A stretch of 64,000 nt of DNA from Miscanthus floridulus (GCF_019320115.1 NC_089597.1:122126951-122190950); one strand, 5' to 3'; shown: positions 1-10,680, counted from the first letter of the stretch. Program-made: numbers and translations. The notes: generated by a model not told the origin, from the sequence alone.

Positions 1-2426
1 AAGATAAGAAGTGACAATGGCAAAGAGTTTGACAACACAAACATAGAAGCTTATTGTGATGAAGTTGGAATCAAACATGAAGTCTCCGCAACGTATACTC
101 CTCAACAAAATGGTGTAGTTGAGAGAAAGAACCAGACTTTAATCACTCTTGCAAGGACAATGCTAGATGAGTACAACACCCCCAAAGCTCTATGGGCGGA
201 AGCAATCAACACCGCATGTTATGCATCCAACCGCCTATTTCTTCAAAAGTTCCTTGTCAAGACACTATATGAGTTGCTCAATGGGAAGAAGCCGGACATC
301 TCCTTCTTTAGGGTGTTTGGTTGCAAGTGCTACATCTATAAGAAGCAGCAACACCTAGGGAAGTTTCAAAGATGTTGTGATATAGGTTTTCTTGTTGTTT
401 ACTCATTGAAGTCCAAAGCATATAGAGTATTTAATCATGCCACCGGCTTGGTTAAAGAAACATATGATGTGGAATTTGATGAATCTAACGGCTCCCAAGG
501 AGCACATGAGAATCTTGATGATGTAGGTGATGAACCATTGAGGGAGGCTATGAAGAATATTCCAGTAGGAGACATCAAGCCAAAAGATGATGAAGATGAT
601 GTACAAGTCATTAACCAACCTTCTTCATCAAGTGTGCCACAAGATGGTGAAAAAGATGGGAGAGTAGAAAATGAAGATACTCATATCTCCCATGAGCAAA
701 TGGTGGTACAAGCACAAGATATTGATGCTCCACAACCTCCTCCTCAAGTGGTCAATAGAAGAAATACACCTCTCCTACAAGATCATCCACAAGATCTCAT
801 CATAGGGAGTCCATCAAAGGGTGTAATGACTCGATCTCAAAAACTTACTTTATTTATAGCTCATCACTCTTTTGTCTCTTGCTATGAGCCTACCAAGGTA
901 GAAGAAGCTCTTAAAGATCCAGATTGGATCAATGCCATGCATGAAGAGTTGAACAACTTCACTCGCAATGAAGTTTGGACTCTTGAAGAGCGACCAAAAG
1001 GTGCAAGAGTCATTGGAACGAAGTGGTGTTCTGCAACAAGCAAGATGATCAATGTGTTGTTGTGAGAAACAAGGCAAGACTAGTTGCAAAGGGGTTCTCT
1101 CAAGTTGAAGGCTTGGATTTTGGAGAGACCTTTGCACCGGTTGCAAGATTAGAAGCCATTCGTATCCTACTTACATATGCATCACATCATGAAATGAAAC
1201 TATATCAAATGGATGTGAAAAGTGCATTTTTAAATGGCTTTATTAATGAACTAGTCTATGTTGATCAACCTCCTAGGTTTGAAGACCCTAGATATCCTAA
1301 TCATGTTTATAGGTTGTCCAAGGCACTATATGGGCTTAAGCATGCCAAAAGAGCTTGGTATGTGCGCCTTCGGGACTTCCTTATTGAGAAGGGCTTCACC
1401 ATTAGGAAGGTCGACACTACACTATTCACCAAGAAGCTTGATGGGCATATCTTCATTTGTCAAGTATATGTTGATGATATTATCTTTGGATTATCAAATG
1501 AAGACTCATGCAAAGAATTTGGTGTATTGATGTCAAAGGAGTTCGAGATGTCCATGATTGGTGAGCTTACATTCTTTCTTAGTTTTCAAGTCAAGCAAAT
1601 GAAAGAAGGCATCTTCATCTCTCAAGAGAAATACACTAAAGATCTCCTCAAAAGATTCAAGATGGATGAATGTAAGCCAATCAAGACCCCAATACCTACT
1701 AATGGACATCTCGACCTAGATGAGGGAGGTAACCCGGTTGATCAAACTCTCTACCGTTCTATGATTGGTAGCTTGTTATATTTAACCGCATCTAGGCCCG
1801 ACATCATGTTTAGTGTGTGTATGTGTGCTAGATTTCAAGCTAGTCCTAAGGAAACACATTTAATTGCTGTAAAAAGAATCCTTAGGTATGTTAAGCACAC
1901 ACCAAACATTGGCCTTTGGTATCCCAAAGGAGGTTTATTTGAATTAATTGGCTATTCCGATTCGGATTACGCCGGATGCAAAGTTGATAGAAAGAGCACA
2001 TCCGGAGGGTGCCATTTGCTTGGTAGATCACTTGTGTCTTGGTCCTCCAAGAAACAAAATAGTGTGGCTTTGTCCACCGCCGAAGTGAAATACATTGCCG
2101 CGGGTGCATGTTGTGCACAAATTTTATACATGAAACAAACTTTGTTAGACTATGGTGTAGTTCTAGAAAAGGTACCTCTTTTATGCGATAATGAAAGTGC
2201 GGTAAAACTTGCAAATAATCCAGTTCAACACTCTCGCACCAAGCATATAGATATCCGCCATCACTTTCTAAGAGATCACGTGGCTAAAAATGATATATCA
2301 CTAGAAGGTGTTAGATCCGAAGATCAATTAGCGGATATCTTCACTAAATCGCTAGATGAGGCTATATTTTGTAGATTGCGGAATGAGCTCAATGTACTTG
2401 ATTTTAGCAACTTCACAAAAAATTGA
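1..2426 (+). pseudogene. pol: Ty1-copia pol: integrase C-terminal part, reverse transcriptase, RNase H
   Basis: Reading from base 1 gives the end of the integrase core (TPQQNGVVERKN, which holds the catalytic Glu) and the integrase C-terminal region (RVFGCKCYI), then an acidic linker. The reverse transcriptase follows with [21 protein letters not shown] and the catalytic YVDD near 1468, then RNase H with SDSDYAGC and [12 protein letters not shown], ending at 2426. The frame is open except for one shift near 1025: the expected Lys-Trp-Val-Phe stretch lacks a single G, so the frame changes from 160-1065 to 1023-2426. There are no in-frame TAG stops, unlike the env-like ORF downstream. Gln is written almost always as CAA here. 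With one 1-bp deletion the copy is close to coding but cannot make an unbroken polyprotein. Confidence 0.93.
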
Positions 2427-2810
2427 GCTTGTGTTGTCTCTTGCATTCATTGTAATATACAACATGTTTAATTTGTGGCAATGCATATAGGGCTTGTCTA
2501 ACATGGTTAAGATAACCGCCGAAAAGCGTGTGAAGAAGCTTAACCTTGGATCAAACTTGACAAGCAACTAGATTTACTTACAAGTATTGCATATGCATGA
2601 ATGTTGTTTTGTCGTTTTGTTCCATTTGCCCTCTTGTTGCTTATTTTCTTAAAAAGAATTATAGCCTAAGGCAAAATATTTTGAAAAATATGAGGGTTTG
2701 AGAGAGGTCACTCACATCAGTCCCAATTGGTGTTTATTTGGATCTTATTCAAGTTGGGACTTGATTGGGAATAGGCAGCGCAAAGGAAGTTTGAAGATTT
2801 GCTAGAAAAA

Positions 2811-3102
2811 GTGCACCGGACGCTGCACCGGACGCGGCGGTCCAGCGTCCGGTCAGTTCATAGGAGGTGAACTGCTGCCGAAGGAGTGACCGAACGCTGC
2901 GTCTGTGCGTTCGGTCAGGAGGACCTTCAGCGTCCGGTCGATCGAAGGAAGGAAAGGCAGTACTGACCGGACCCTACCTGCGTCCGGTCATGGACCACCG
3001 GACGTGTCCGGTCTTGATTCCAGAGGAATTGGACCTCTCTAGAATCGACCAGACGCTGGGTGGTAGCGTCCGGTCGCTACCACCAGAGCATCCGGTCAGT
3101 GG
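2811..3102 (+). repeat. CCGGACGC / GCGTCCGG motif cluster in the pol-env spacer
   Basis: About a dozen copies of (G)ACCGGACGCTG or its complement CAGCGTCCGGT lie in 290 bp, in both orientations, so neighbouring copies can pair. The same motif cluster sits just upstream of the TATA box in the LTRs at 6816-8380, 24582-26494 and 47085-48651. Its presence inside the element, upstream of the env-like ORF, suggests a duplicated LTR promoter module. Function is not known. Confidence 0.9.
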
Positions 3103-3161
3103 ATCTTGCGCGGCTTTAGGACTCTTTTCTCTGTTTCCTTATCTGTCGCGTGTGGGGATTC

Positions 3162-3168
3162 TATTTAA
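3162..3168 (+). promoter_or_regulatory. Candidate internal TATA box (TATTTAA) upstream of the env-like ORF
   Basis: TATTTAA lies about 60 bp after the CCGGACGC cluster and is followed by a CT-rich, then very GC-rich leader (3180-3450). The spacing copies that of the LTRs, where the cluster is followed by TATAAATA (7649, 47934) or TATTTATA (25566). The promoter role is inferred from this shared layout. Confidence 0.45.
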
Positions 3169-3461
3169 CCTCAGCCGTACCCTTTTCGCCCCTCACCTCG
3201 CCTCTGCCCTAGCCTGAGCCGCCGCCAAATCGCGCACCGTCGTAGCTCGCCGCGCCGCCGCGCAGCAAGCTCCGCCTGAGCCTCCCTGCGCGCCACCGCA
3301 CCAGCACAGCCCGCGCCGCCACAGCCTTCTCACCACCACGCTTGCCTGGCCCTCTCGCCACCGCACCGCCTAAGCCGAGCCCGCTGCTAAGCCTCACCAC
3401 GTGCCTCCGGTCTTCCTGCTGCTCAAGCGCCGTGTGCCCTAGCCCTACCTCCTTCATCTTG

Positions 3462-3732
3462 GTAAGACCAGATCAATGCTCCAAATTCGATTTGCCTATG
3501 AACCTAGATCAACTGCATTGATTCTGATTCCAAATCGCATTCAGGGTTTTCGACCTAACCCGGCTCGGTTCCGAGGATCCCCCGCGTGACATCTCATCTT
3601 TTCTTGGTTTGCCGGATCGTCAGGTAGCTTGCCCGTTGTCTTAATTTCGTACCTACATTGCTTGCTTCCTAGGTCTTCGCATCTAGTAGATATATTGTAT
3701 TTATTCATATATCTATCTACTCTATCGTGCAG
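3462..3732 (+). other. Candidate intron in the leader of the env-like ORF
   Basis: A strong donor (CTTG|GTAAGA, intron from 3462) ends the GC-rich leader. The following DNA becomes T-rich and reaches an acceptor after a pyrimidine/TA-rich run (ATCGTGCAG, ending 3732). A second usable acceptor is TTCATCAG ending 3848. Either would join a leader exon to the ATG at 3876. The splice sites are visible; use is inferred. Confidence 0.4.
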
Positions 3733-3875
3733 CGAGTCGGTGCCGTCGTGGTTCTTGTGGTAGTTGGCAGTCAACTCAGAGCCAAGCTCGCGAGTAAGGA
3801 TCGAGGCCAAGCCTCGAGAGTGTCAGTTTGTCTGTTGATCTTCATCAGCGTCAGTTCATCATCTTGTTAGTTCAT

Positions 3876-6365
3876 ATGGCTCGCACCAAGAACGTTGGTG
3901 GTGGCCCAGGTGATGATGATCGAAGGCCCCCGCCTCGCCAACCAGCCGAATCGAAGGGCAAGTCAACCAAGCAGGTGACATCCAAGAAGCAGAAGTACCC
4001 CGACGCAGAGATAGCGAGAGCAGTAGCTGTTGTAGAGGCCGCAGAGCGTGCCGAGAGAGGTGGTGCCCGCAGTGGCGTTGTCATTGCAGATCAGTCGGTT
4101 TCACCAACAGTCAGAGCTGCGATTGAGGAGGTTGAGCGTCGTCACGGTAGTCCAGCTGGGACCACCATGTTTGCAGGACGACGGGTTGCCATTGAGGAGG
4201 GTCAGTCAGTAGTGTAGGAGCCAGTTCAGTAGACTCAAGAGGGTGAGCAGGCACAGCAGACCCAGGAGGCCGAGGAGACAGAGCCAGCACCATAGCTTCG
4301 CCGCTCTGGATGGACCCGTGTACCAGTCTCACTGAGGCCGCCGACACAGCGGAGGGGATCACGTCCACCACCTAGACCATAGGGTCCACCTCTAGTGGTG
4401 CATCTTGACTTGAGGGCCGCCACTGCCAGATAGGTTCAGTAGCTGCGATTTGTAGAGTTTGAGGTTTGGTTTCCTCCGAGGAGGGATGAGAGAGCAGCTG
4501 AGGGTTTCTACATGCCACTGCAGGAAGATTTCTACAATGCTTATCTCAACAGTGGGGCAGTGTTCAGATCTCAGAGAGTCTGTCGGATAGAGTCTATTGT
4601 GGCAGCAGCCGGAGAGCACATTCGGCCTTACTTATCATATTTGCCAGGGTTGACAGATTTGATTGGATGGACAGGAATATATGTACCATCTTGGGTTCGT
4701 CAGTTTTATGCTTCACTCTTCATCGATCCACATCACAGATTTATTCACTTTGCTTTCAGAGGCAAAGACTATAGAGTGACGAGTGGCAGGGCTAGAGAGA
4801 TACTGAGGCTATAGGAATAGCCTGTCAAGATGCATGAAGTTTGATATGGACAGCAGGAGCCTCCCAGGCGTCCTCATGGAGGGTAGGTGCCCCCTACAGA
4901 TTTAGTACGACATTGCTTCAAGGAGCCCTTTGGTGAGGGGTTGAGCAGGAACCCTAGTGACTTGACTCCTACAGCGAGAGTACTAGAGGCCATTATCAGG
5001 AAGACACTGCTTCCCAGGTTGGGATACAGGGAGGGCCTAACTCACTTACAGCTCTAGCTTCTCAATGCCCTGATGCAGCAGACAGTATTTGATATCTAGG
5101 ACCTCCTTCTTTCAGAGATGGAGGATACAATAGCTAAGGGATTCAAGGGTCGCAGGCAGCTTCCCTATGCTCACTGGATCACGTTTCTCATCCGCAGAGT
5201 AGTGTTTGATAAGCCCCCAGGTATGATGGATGAGTATACAAGTGCCACCATAGAGTTCCCAACTTACAACCTGTCACAGAGGATCAAACACAGCACTCCT
5301 CAGGCACCCAGACAGCCTAGCCATCGTCCCGACGTGCCAGAGTCCGCAGCTCAGTAGGATGAGATTATTAGAGGGATTGCAGCCACTGAGGAGGAGCTAG
5401 AGGCACAGTAGGAGGTGAGCGAGTATAGTGATAGCTCTGACGATGACTACCAGCCTATTCCTCAAATGCCTCCACGCAGACATGATGCAGAGGTCGGTAG
5501 CTCCAGCTCTGCTCCACCTGCTCCGCAGACAGACCCCGCTCTCATTGCTATTCTTGAGCGGATGTAGCAGACATAGGATAGATAGGCACAGGAGACAGCT
5601 GCTACTTTTGCCTAGTTTCAGACTCGACAGAACGAGTTCCAGAGGCAGTAGCAGGCCATGCGGCAGCAGCAGCAGATGCATTAGCAGCAGATACTCTTGT
5701 AGCAGTAGCTTATGGGTTTCATGTAGCATGTAGTGACAGCTCTTGGGGCCCCACAGCCACAGTCTTCACCCCAGCTTGCTCCGCCAGCCACCACTTCGAT
5801 GACTCCAGCAGTACAGCCCAGTGGGCTCCAGAGTTAGGGACAACCTCTAGCTTAGTTTGCTTCACCTCTTGTATAGGTGTCCCAGTGGTTGGCCTCACCC
5901 GTGGTAGCCCCGTAGTTCACTCCACTTCAGACGGGCTTCACACCAGAGCAGTCTTCCTCGCTATTCGTGCCTAACACGTCAATCTCCAGGAGTCTTGGAG
6001 CATCCTTCAGCGAGTTGACCGGCATGCCTACTCCGCCTCATATGCATACCGCCGGTTTGTCTACAGTAGCTCTAGTCGCAGTGACTACTCAGAGGCTCCC
6101 CTCGTCTGTCGCCTCGTTAGATCCTACGACAGACATACTAGCAGCTTCACAGGCAGCACCAGCCCCAGCTCAGACCCAGACCGCTTTAGCGACACTTCCT
6201 GCCACAGAAGGTCAGTCAGTTCAGAGCTCAGGGTCAGATGATGATGGTGCCTAGTTCCAGCTTGCCCCATGTTCTTCAGCGCCCGGCTCATCCGCTGCAG
6301 CCCCACCGACCGACCCCTAGGTTTTGGTGTTTGACGCCAAAGGAGGAGAGGGTTTGAGTATGTAA
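3876..6365 (+). pseudogene. Env-like third ORF of the SIRE element, frame-intact but with 28 TAG stops
   Basis: From the ATG at 3876 (MARTKNVGGG) one frame runs 829 codons to TAA at 6363-6365 with no frameshift. It holds 28 in-frame TAG codons and one TGA. TAGs cluster in Gln-rich stretches, many next to intact CAGs (for example 5560-5740), so most are CAG changed to TAG. The predicted product has a basic Pro-rich start, a folded middle (about 4440-5290, including PSWVRQFYASLFIDPHHRF), a long Gln/Pro-rich tail and the ending FDAKGGEGLSM. No signal peptide or clear membrane segment was seen. The position between pol and the 3' LTR matches the env-like ORF of SIRE elements, whose role is unproven; this copy cannot be translated as it stands. 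Confidence 0.8.
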
Positions 6366-6814
6366 ACTCAGAGGGAGCATCATTTAGGGGGAGCTAGTTA
6401 TATAGTATTAGCTTATTATATACATTTGGAGTTTTATTTGTGTGATACACTATTACTTTTGCATTCGTGTGTTTACTTTCACGCATATTATTCTATCTAT
6501 GTGATAGTGCTATCTATGTGATTGTGATATATGACATGTGTGCTTTCTACTATGCATTATTTAAATGTCATATCACTTGTGTTATGCTCATTTGCCTTTG
6601 CTTCCATGTTTATACTCCGATGCAAATGAGCTTTGTTAATCGTACTCATGCTTAATTCACATCCTTTGAGTACATTGTGTTGGCTTGGGTCATATAAGCT
6701 TGACTAACACTTTTGTTCTTATCTACAAAAGCTTATATGAACCAAGCCCATTAAAAACCTCACTCTTTCACATACTCGAGGTGGTATTGTCATCAATCAC
6801 CAAAAAGGGGGAGA
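6366..6814 (+). other. 3' untranslated region and polypurine tract of SIRE element A
   Basis: AT-rich non-coding DNA after the env-like stop. It includes a near-repeat of AAGCTTATATGAACC and its complement (about 6690 and 6730), able to form a hairpin, and ends in the purine run AAAAAGGGGGAGA at 6802-6814, directly before the LTR. That run is the plus-strand primer site of the element. Confidence 0.8.
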
Positions 6815-6815
6815 T

Positions 6816-8380
6816 TGAAAGCATCTAGGCCCCTAGTTGGGTTTCAGTGATTAATGACAATACAAAATTACTATGACTAACGTGTGTTTTGCAGATGTAA
6901 TTAAGTTAGGTCATGGTAATGGAGATTAATCAGGCAATCAAAGTTGTCATGCCCCTACGATGGAAATCATTTCGGTTTTCAAAGGATGGACAACAAGGTT
7001 AAGGATGACTAGTTCTAAGTGTCGATTGGAGTTGGAGAGACACTTAGAGTAGTTTAGGACTTTGTTTTTCCTTTGGCCGTACTATTAAGGGGGGTATGGA
7101 CGGGTAGCTTGACCTAGTTGAGTCTAGTGAGTTAGGTGTGGTGCACACTTGTTAAAACTAGCTCTAGGTAGCTCCTATGAAGCCCTTTGATCCCATGGAG
7201 CAAACTTCATCCATAAATGATCGAGAGTTGGAAGTGAATGGATGGTCAAATACTGACCGGACGCTGGCCGCAGGGTCCGGTCCGTTCATTTGACCGAGGA
7301 GAACAAGTCTGGTGTGACCGGACACTGGAAGGTCAATGTGACCGGACGCTGAGGGCCAGCGTCCGGTCGACTACAGTAAGGGTCCAGACTTGAGAAAGTG
7401 TGACCGGACGCGTCTGGTCAATGCTGACCGGACCCTGAGTATCCAGCATCCGGTCGAGTCCAGTAAGGTTCCAGTAAGGGTTTTATGTGACCGGACGCGT
7501 CTGGTCAGTGCTGACCGGACCCTACCAGCGTCCGGTCAACTCATTACTACTGGTTCGTGGGTTGAACTGACCGGAGCGTCCGATCAACACGATCAGAGCG
7601 TCCAGTCACCCCGTAGAAGCTCATAACGGTTCATTTTTTAGGCTGCCTTATAAATAGAAGCTCCACTCGTGTGTGGAGCAACTTTTGCTCATTTCAACAG
7701 CTGAGAAACATGTTTGTGAGTGCCAAGAAGAGCAAGGTCCTAGTGAGGTGTTTGTAATTTGAGAATCCAAGAGAGTAGCCTCACTAGCAAATCAAGAGTA
7801 GCAAAGTGTGCATCCATCTTCTCATTAGGCTTCGCGTGGTCAAGTGAGAGTTCGTGCTTGTTACTCTTGGTGATCGCCATCACCTAGACGGCTTGGTGGT
7901 GATTGGGAGCTTGGTGATCACCCGACAGAGCTTGTGGGTGACCCAACTCAAGTTGTGAGCGGCTTTGGGTGATTCACCGCGATGGAGTGTCGAAGAATCA
8001 ACCCGTAGAGAGCACTTGATCCTTGCGCAGATCAAGGGGGAGCTACACCCTTGCGCGGGTGCTCCAACGAGGACTAGTGGGGAGTGGCGACTCTCCGATA
8101 CCTCGGCAAAATATCACCGTGTTACTTTCTCTCTCTATTTACTTTGAGCATTTACTTTGAGTATTTACTTTGAGCAATTCAATACTTGTTTTACATCCAT
8201 AGAATTGCTTGCTAGAGTAAGTTTGGAACATAAATTGCGAGTTCGTTGTGCATTAGTTTGATAGAAACACTTTTCAAGGCACAAGGGGTTAATTGGGCTA
8301 TCCGTAGGATTTGATTATTGCAAGAGAATTTAGAATTAGCCCAATTCACCCCCCCCCTCTTGGGCATCTTGATCCTTTCA
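6816..8380 (+). repeat. 3' LTR of SIRE element A (1565 bp)
   Basis: Begins TGAAAGCATCTAGG straight after the polypurine tract and ends GATCCTTTCA; the extended ends TTGAAAG / CTTTCAA are inverted repeats. It aligns along its length with the 5' LTR of element B (47085-48651, 1567 bp) with scattered differences. It carries the CCGGACGC cluster at about 7250-7610, TATAAATA at 7649-7656 and a C/T-rich 3' end. Confidence 0.95.
7649..7656 (+). promoter_or_regulatory. LTR TATA box (TATAAATA)
   Basis: TATAAATA within CTTATAAATAGAAGCTCC, just downstream of the CCGGACGC cluster. The same sequence stands at 47934-47941 in the LTR of element B. This is the likely U3/R promoter of the element. Confidence 0.75.
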
Positions 8381-8983
8381 ATCTCGCAAAAAGGGAGCTA
8401 TTTCATGGAAAAGCTCAAAGCAAACTGTCACTACATCGTCCACAATGTATGACGGTTTGTAGTGTGTTATGAGGCAACGGGCCGATGAATTGACTAAAGA
8501 AGTTCATACCCGATTTGAAAGTGATTAACGACATCTATAGACCACTTAAAGTTATACTGCGATTATAATCTGGCAGTACAGTATGCTCACAACATAAGTC
8601 AAGTGGTGCTGCCAAACAAATTGACATAGAGTATTATGTTGTGATAGATAAAGTCCGGGATCAAGTCATAAGTCTTGAGCATATAAGTACAAAAAAGATG
8701 CTCGTGGATCCGCTTACAAAATGCTTACCACCCAACATGTTCAGAGAACATGGTGTTCAGAGAACATGTAGCTAGCATGGGTTTAAGGGAAAACCTAAAA
8801 TTCCTAGACAAAAGAAGGCCCAAAGATAAGTATCTATTTCAGAACAGAGTAGTGTATTGTAGCTATTAAGTCTATCGGCAATGGACCGTGACGATGAGAC
8901 ATGCTCTATGCGCTAATCTGTAATGGAATGAACAAAAGTAAATGATATGAAAGTGAAAGATGGAATGAGATCAAGGGAGAGAA
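8381..8983 (+). pseudogene. Copia unit copy 1: RNase H end, truncated by SIRE insertion
   Basis: The sequence resumes in the RNase H region of a different copia family at exactly the base that follows the SIRE LTR. It is nearly identical to 19121-19723 and, inverted, to 14326-13724. The frame (AKHIDIEYYVVIDKVRDQ-like) is broken by stops. The 5' part of this copy should lie upstream of element A, outside the window. Confidence 0.85.
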
Positions 8984-9396
8984 TGTAAGTTGATCTCTAC
9001 CAATAGACCCAATGGCCTATTGGGCCATTGTCTCTACTCCCTGATCAGGGGAGCCCAACCCTAATACGGTTGGTGGGCCCCTATCGCACAGCATACATAA
9101 AAGGAAGGTGAGGATCAAGGCTCGGACAACGAGGTTCACTGGAGCCGCTACCCACCTATAGAGAAAACCCTAATCCGATCCTAAAGACGTGCTGCCAGCG
9201 ACGGGATGTGCCCCGCCACCGCCGTCGCTCCCTCTGCAGGGTCTCCACAGCGCCACTGGTGATCGTCTCCACCACGCTGGACGCCTTCTACACCACGGCA
9301 CCGGCGTCTCCCCGCTGCGGTGCATCTACTGAGAAGGCGGGGAGCCTTCACCGCATCTACGGTTACACACAGAGCGGTACACTTATAATTCTAACA
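8984..9396 (+). repeat. Copia unit copy 1: 3' LTR (413 bp)
   Basis: Starts TGTAAGTTGATC after the purine run AAGGGAGAGAA and ends TTCTAACA. The other two copies are at 13312-13723 (minus) and 19724-20136 (plus). In all three the same DNA (GTACTTTCAGCC) follows the LTR end, so they come from one insertion that was later multiplied with its flank. Confidence 0.8.
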
Positions 9397-9402
9397 GTAC
9401 TT

Positions 9403-10014
9403 TCAGCCCATGGCGGTGGTGTAGTGGGAAGAATTTACTGCTAAATTTTGAGTCAAGAGGGAAGAACATGTGGATATATATACAGCACAATGCTGTTGTT
9501 CGCCGGCGCCGCAGCGTGGCCGGATGAGCGTGTCGTAGTTGGGGCAGAGGAAGAAGGCGACAGAGAACCGCTCCCGCGCGGCGCTGGCCATGACTCGGTG
9601 CTCGACGCTCCGGTAGCGGTCGTTGCTCCACGCCTGCAGGAGGTCGCCCACATTGACGATGAGCGCGCCGGGGTTTGGCTTGACGGCGACCCACCGGCCG
9701 GCCTTGACGAGCTGGAGGCCGCCGACGCCATCCTGGTGCAGGATGGTGAGGAAGTCGTTGTCCGTGTGCGGGCACAGCCCGTAGGCGCCGCTGGGTGCCG
9801 CGCACGACGGGTACCTGTTCAGCCGTAGGAAGCAGGTGCTCCGCGTGCACCGCGACACCACCGCCGTGTCCTCGCCGATGCTGTCGCCCAGGTCTGCGAC
9901 GAGGATCCCTGCCAGCCGCTGCGCCAGCTTCGACATCGCCGTGGACACCTGCTCGGCCAATAGGTAGCGAGTGTAGCTTAGCTGGTTAGGTTTATTGTGG
10001 TGGAAACTATCCAC
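9403..10014 (-). pseudogene. GA2-oxidase-like 2OG-Fe(II) dioxygenase fragment, copy 1
   Basis: A 203-codon open frame holds the C-terminal half of a 2-oxoglutarate/Fe(II) dioxygenase most like C20-type gibberellin 2-oxidases, enzymes that inactivate gibberellins. Visible motifs: FLRLNRYP, iron ligands H83 and D85 (CPHTDNDFLTIL), GGLQLV, NVGDLLQAWSN, H139 (VEHRV) and the 2OG-binding Arg149 in ERFSVAFF. The N-terminal DIOX_N half is missing; the first ~20 residues come from unrelated DNA, and the last ~40 (after LIRP) read into sequence abutting a copia LTR. No intron is seen. It is a captured or truncated gene piece, not a working enzyme gene, although the jelly-roll core is intact on paper. 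The subfamily call rests on motif memory. Confidence 0.72.
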
Positions 10015-10677
10015 CTAGGTTTAATGCAAGTCCTCAACTTGATATCCTAGATTTATTTTTGGATTTAACAACATACCTATGCAAAAATAATTTAGACATA
10101 TGATCAATATTTGGTATTCTATAGGATTTAATAGTGTGCCCATGCATCAATGATTATGCATGGACACGTGGCATAAATCCACGACAGATAGTCTTCCCTA
10201 ATTTTCTCCGACTTTGATAAATTTGTCAATCACAAGAGCCACCGGCTAAAAAATTTACTGGCCGGTAGCATCAGTTTGGAAGTTGGCTGGTAGGTAGCCA
10301 GGCCACGTATACATTGTAGAGGGGGCATGCGCTCTACTACAGTGCATCAGCAGCTCGACGCTAGCTCTCTCACTCACTTCTCGCCTGCACTCGCTGCTTA
10401 GTATTTTTTTCTCACACTAAATCAGTTAGTTGTACTTTCAGCTCATGGCTTATAAGCTAATCTAGTCGAAACGAACAAACTGAATATGTGCATGTCCACC
10501 ACATAATACTAAAATTATTGTCCTTGGTTGACGAAGGATGGAACTGCGTGTTGATGAATTATTTATTTATTATTGAAATGATTGCTAGTTCCCTGAGAAA
10601 CACGTAGCACGCCCGCATGGCGGCATGTCAACAGCTACCCAGTGCACGAAGTACTTGATTTCCTCTATTCCAAACTA
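10015..10677 (+). repeat. Flank of copia unit copy 1, carrying two deletions
   Basis: AT-rich DNA with no gene; matches 21981-20755 inverted in order of the unit and its mirror 11469-12693. Relative to copies 2 and 3 it lacks about 30 bp near 10186 and 534 bp at 10336 (counterpart 21106-21639), the larger junction sharing CTCT. It ends at CCAAACTA, the same end point as the other two copies. Confidence 0.8.
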
Positions 10678-10680
10678 TAA

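Larger units (their letters stand above)
1..8380 (+). mobile_element. SIRE/Maximus-type Ty1-copia element A (5' part outside window)
   Basis: An LTR retrotransposon that enters the window inside its integrase domain and ends at the CA of its 3' LTR. The order is integrase, reverse transcriptase, RNase H, a 1.45-kb spacer, an 829-codon env-like frame, polypurine tract, LTR. An extra long ORF between pol and the 3' LTR is the hallmark of the SIRE/Maximus lineage of Ty1-copia. The LTR ends TTGAAAG / CTTTCAA are mirrored in element B (47085 onward). The DNA straight after the LTR (ATCTCGCAAA) continues another copia element that is uninterrupted at 19121, so this copy inserted into that element. 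The expected 5-bp target duplication is ATCTC; its left copy lies outside the window. Confidence 0.93.

Noticed and set aside
3876..6365. Amber (TAG) recoding as a functional genetic code feature
   Set aside because: Nuclear plant genes use TAG as stop, TAG also appears in the gypsy pol at Gln sites, and CHG deamination explains the pattern more simply. Kept only as an alternative.
9448..9828. Plus-strand 126-codon frames opposite the dioxygenase fragment (also 12880-13260 and 20188-20568)
   Set aside because: GC-rich shadow frames of the dioxygenase on the other strand; no family motif.
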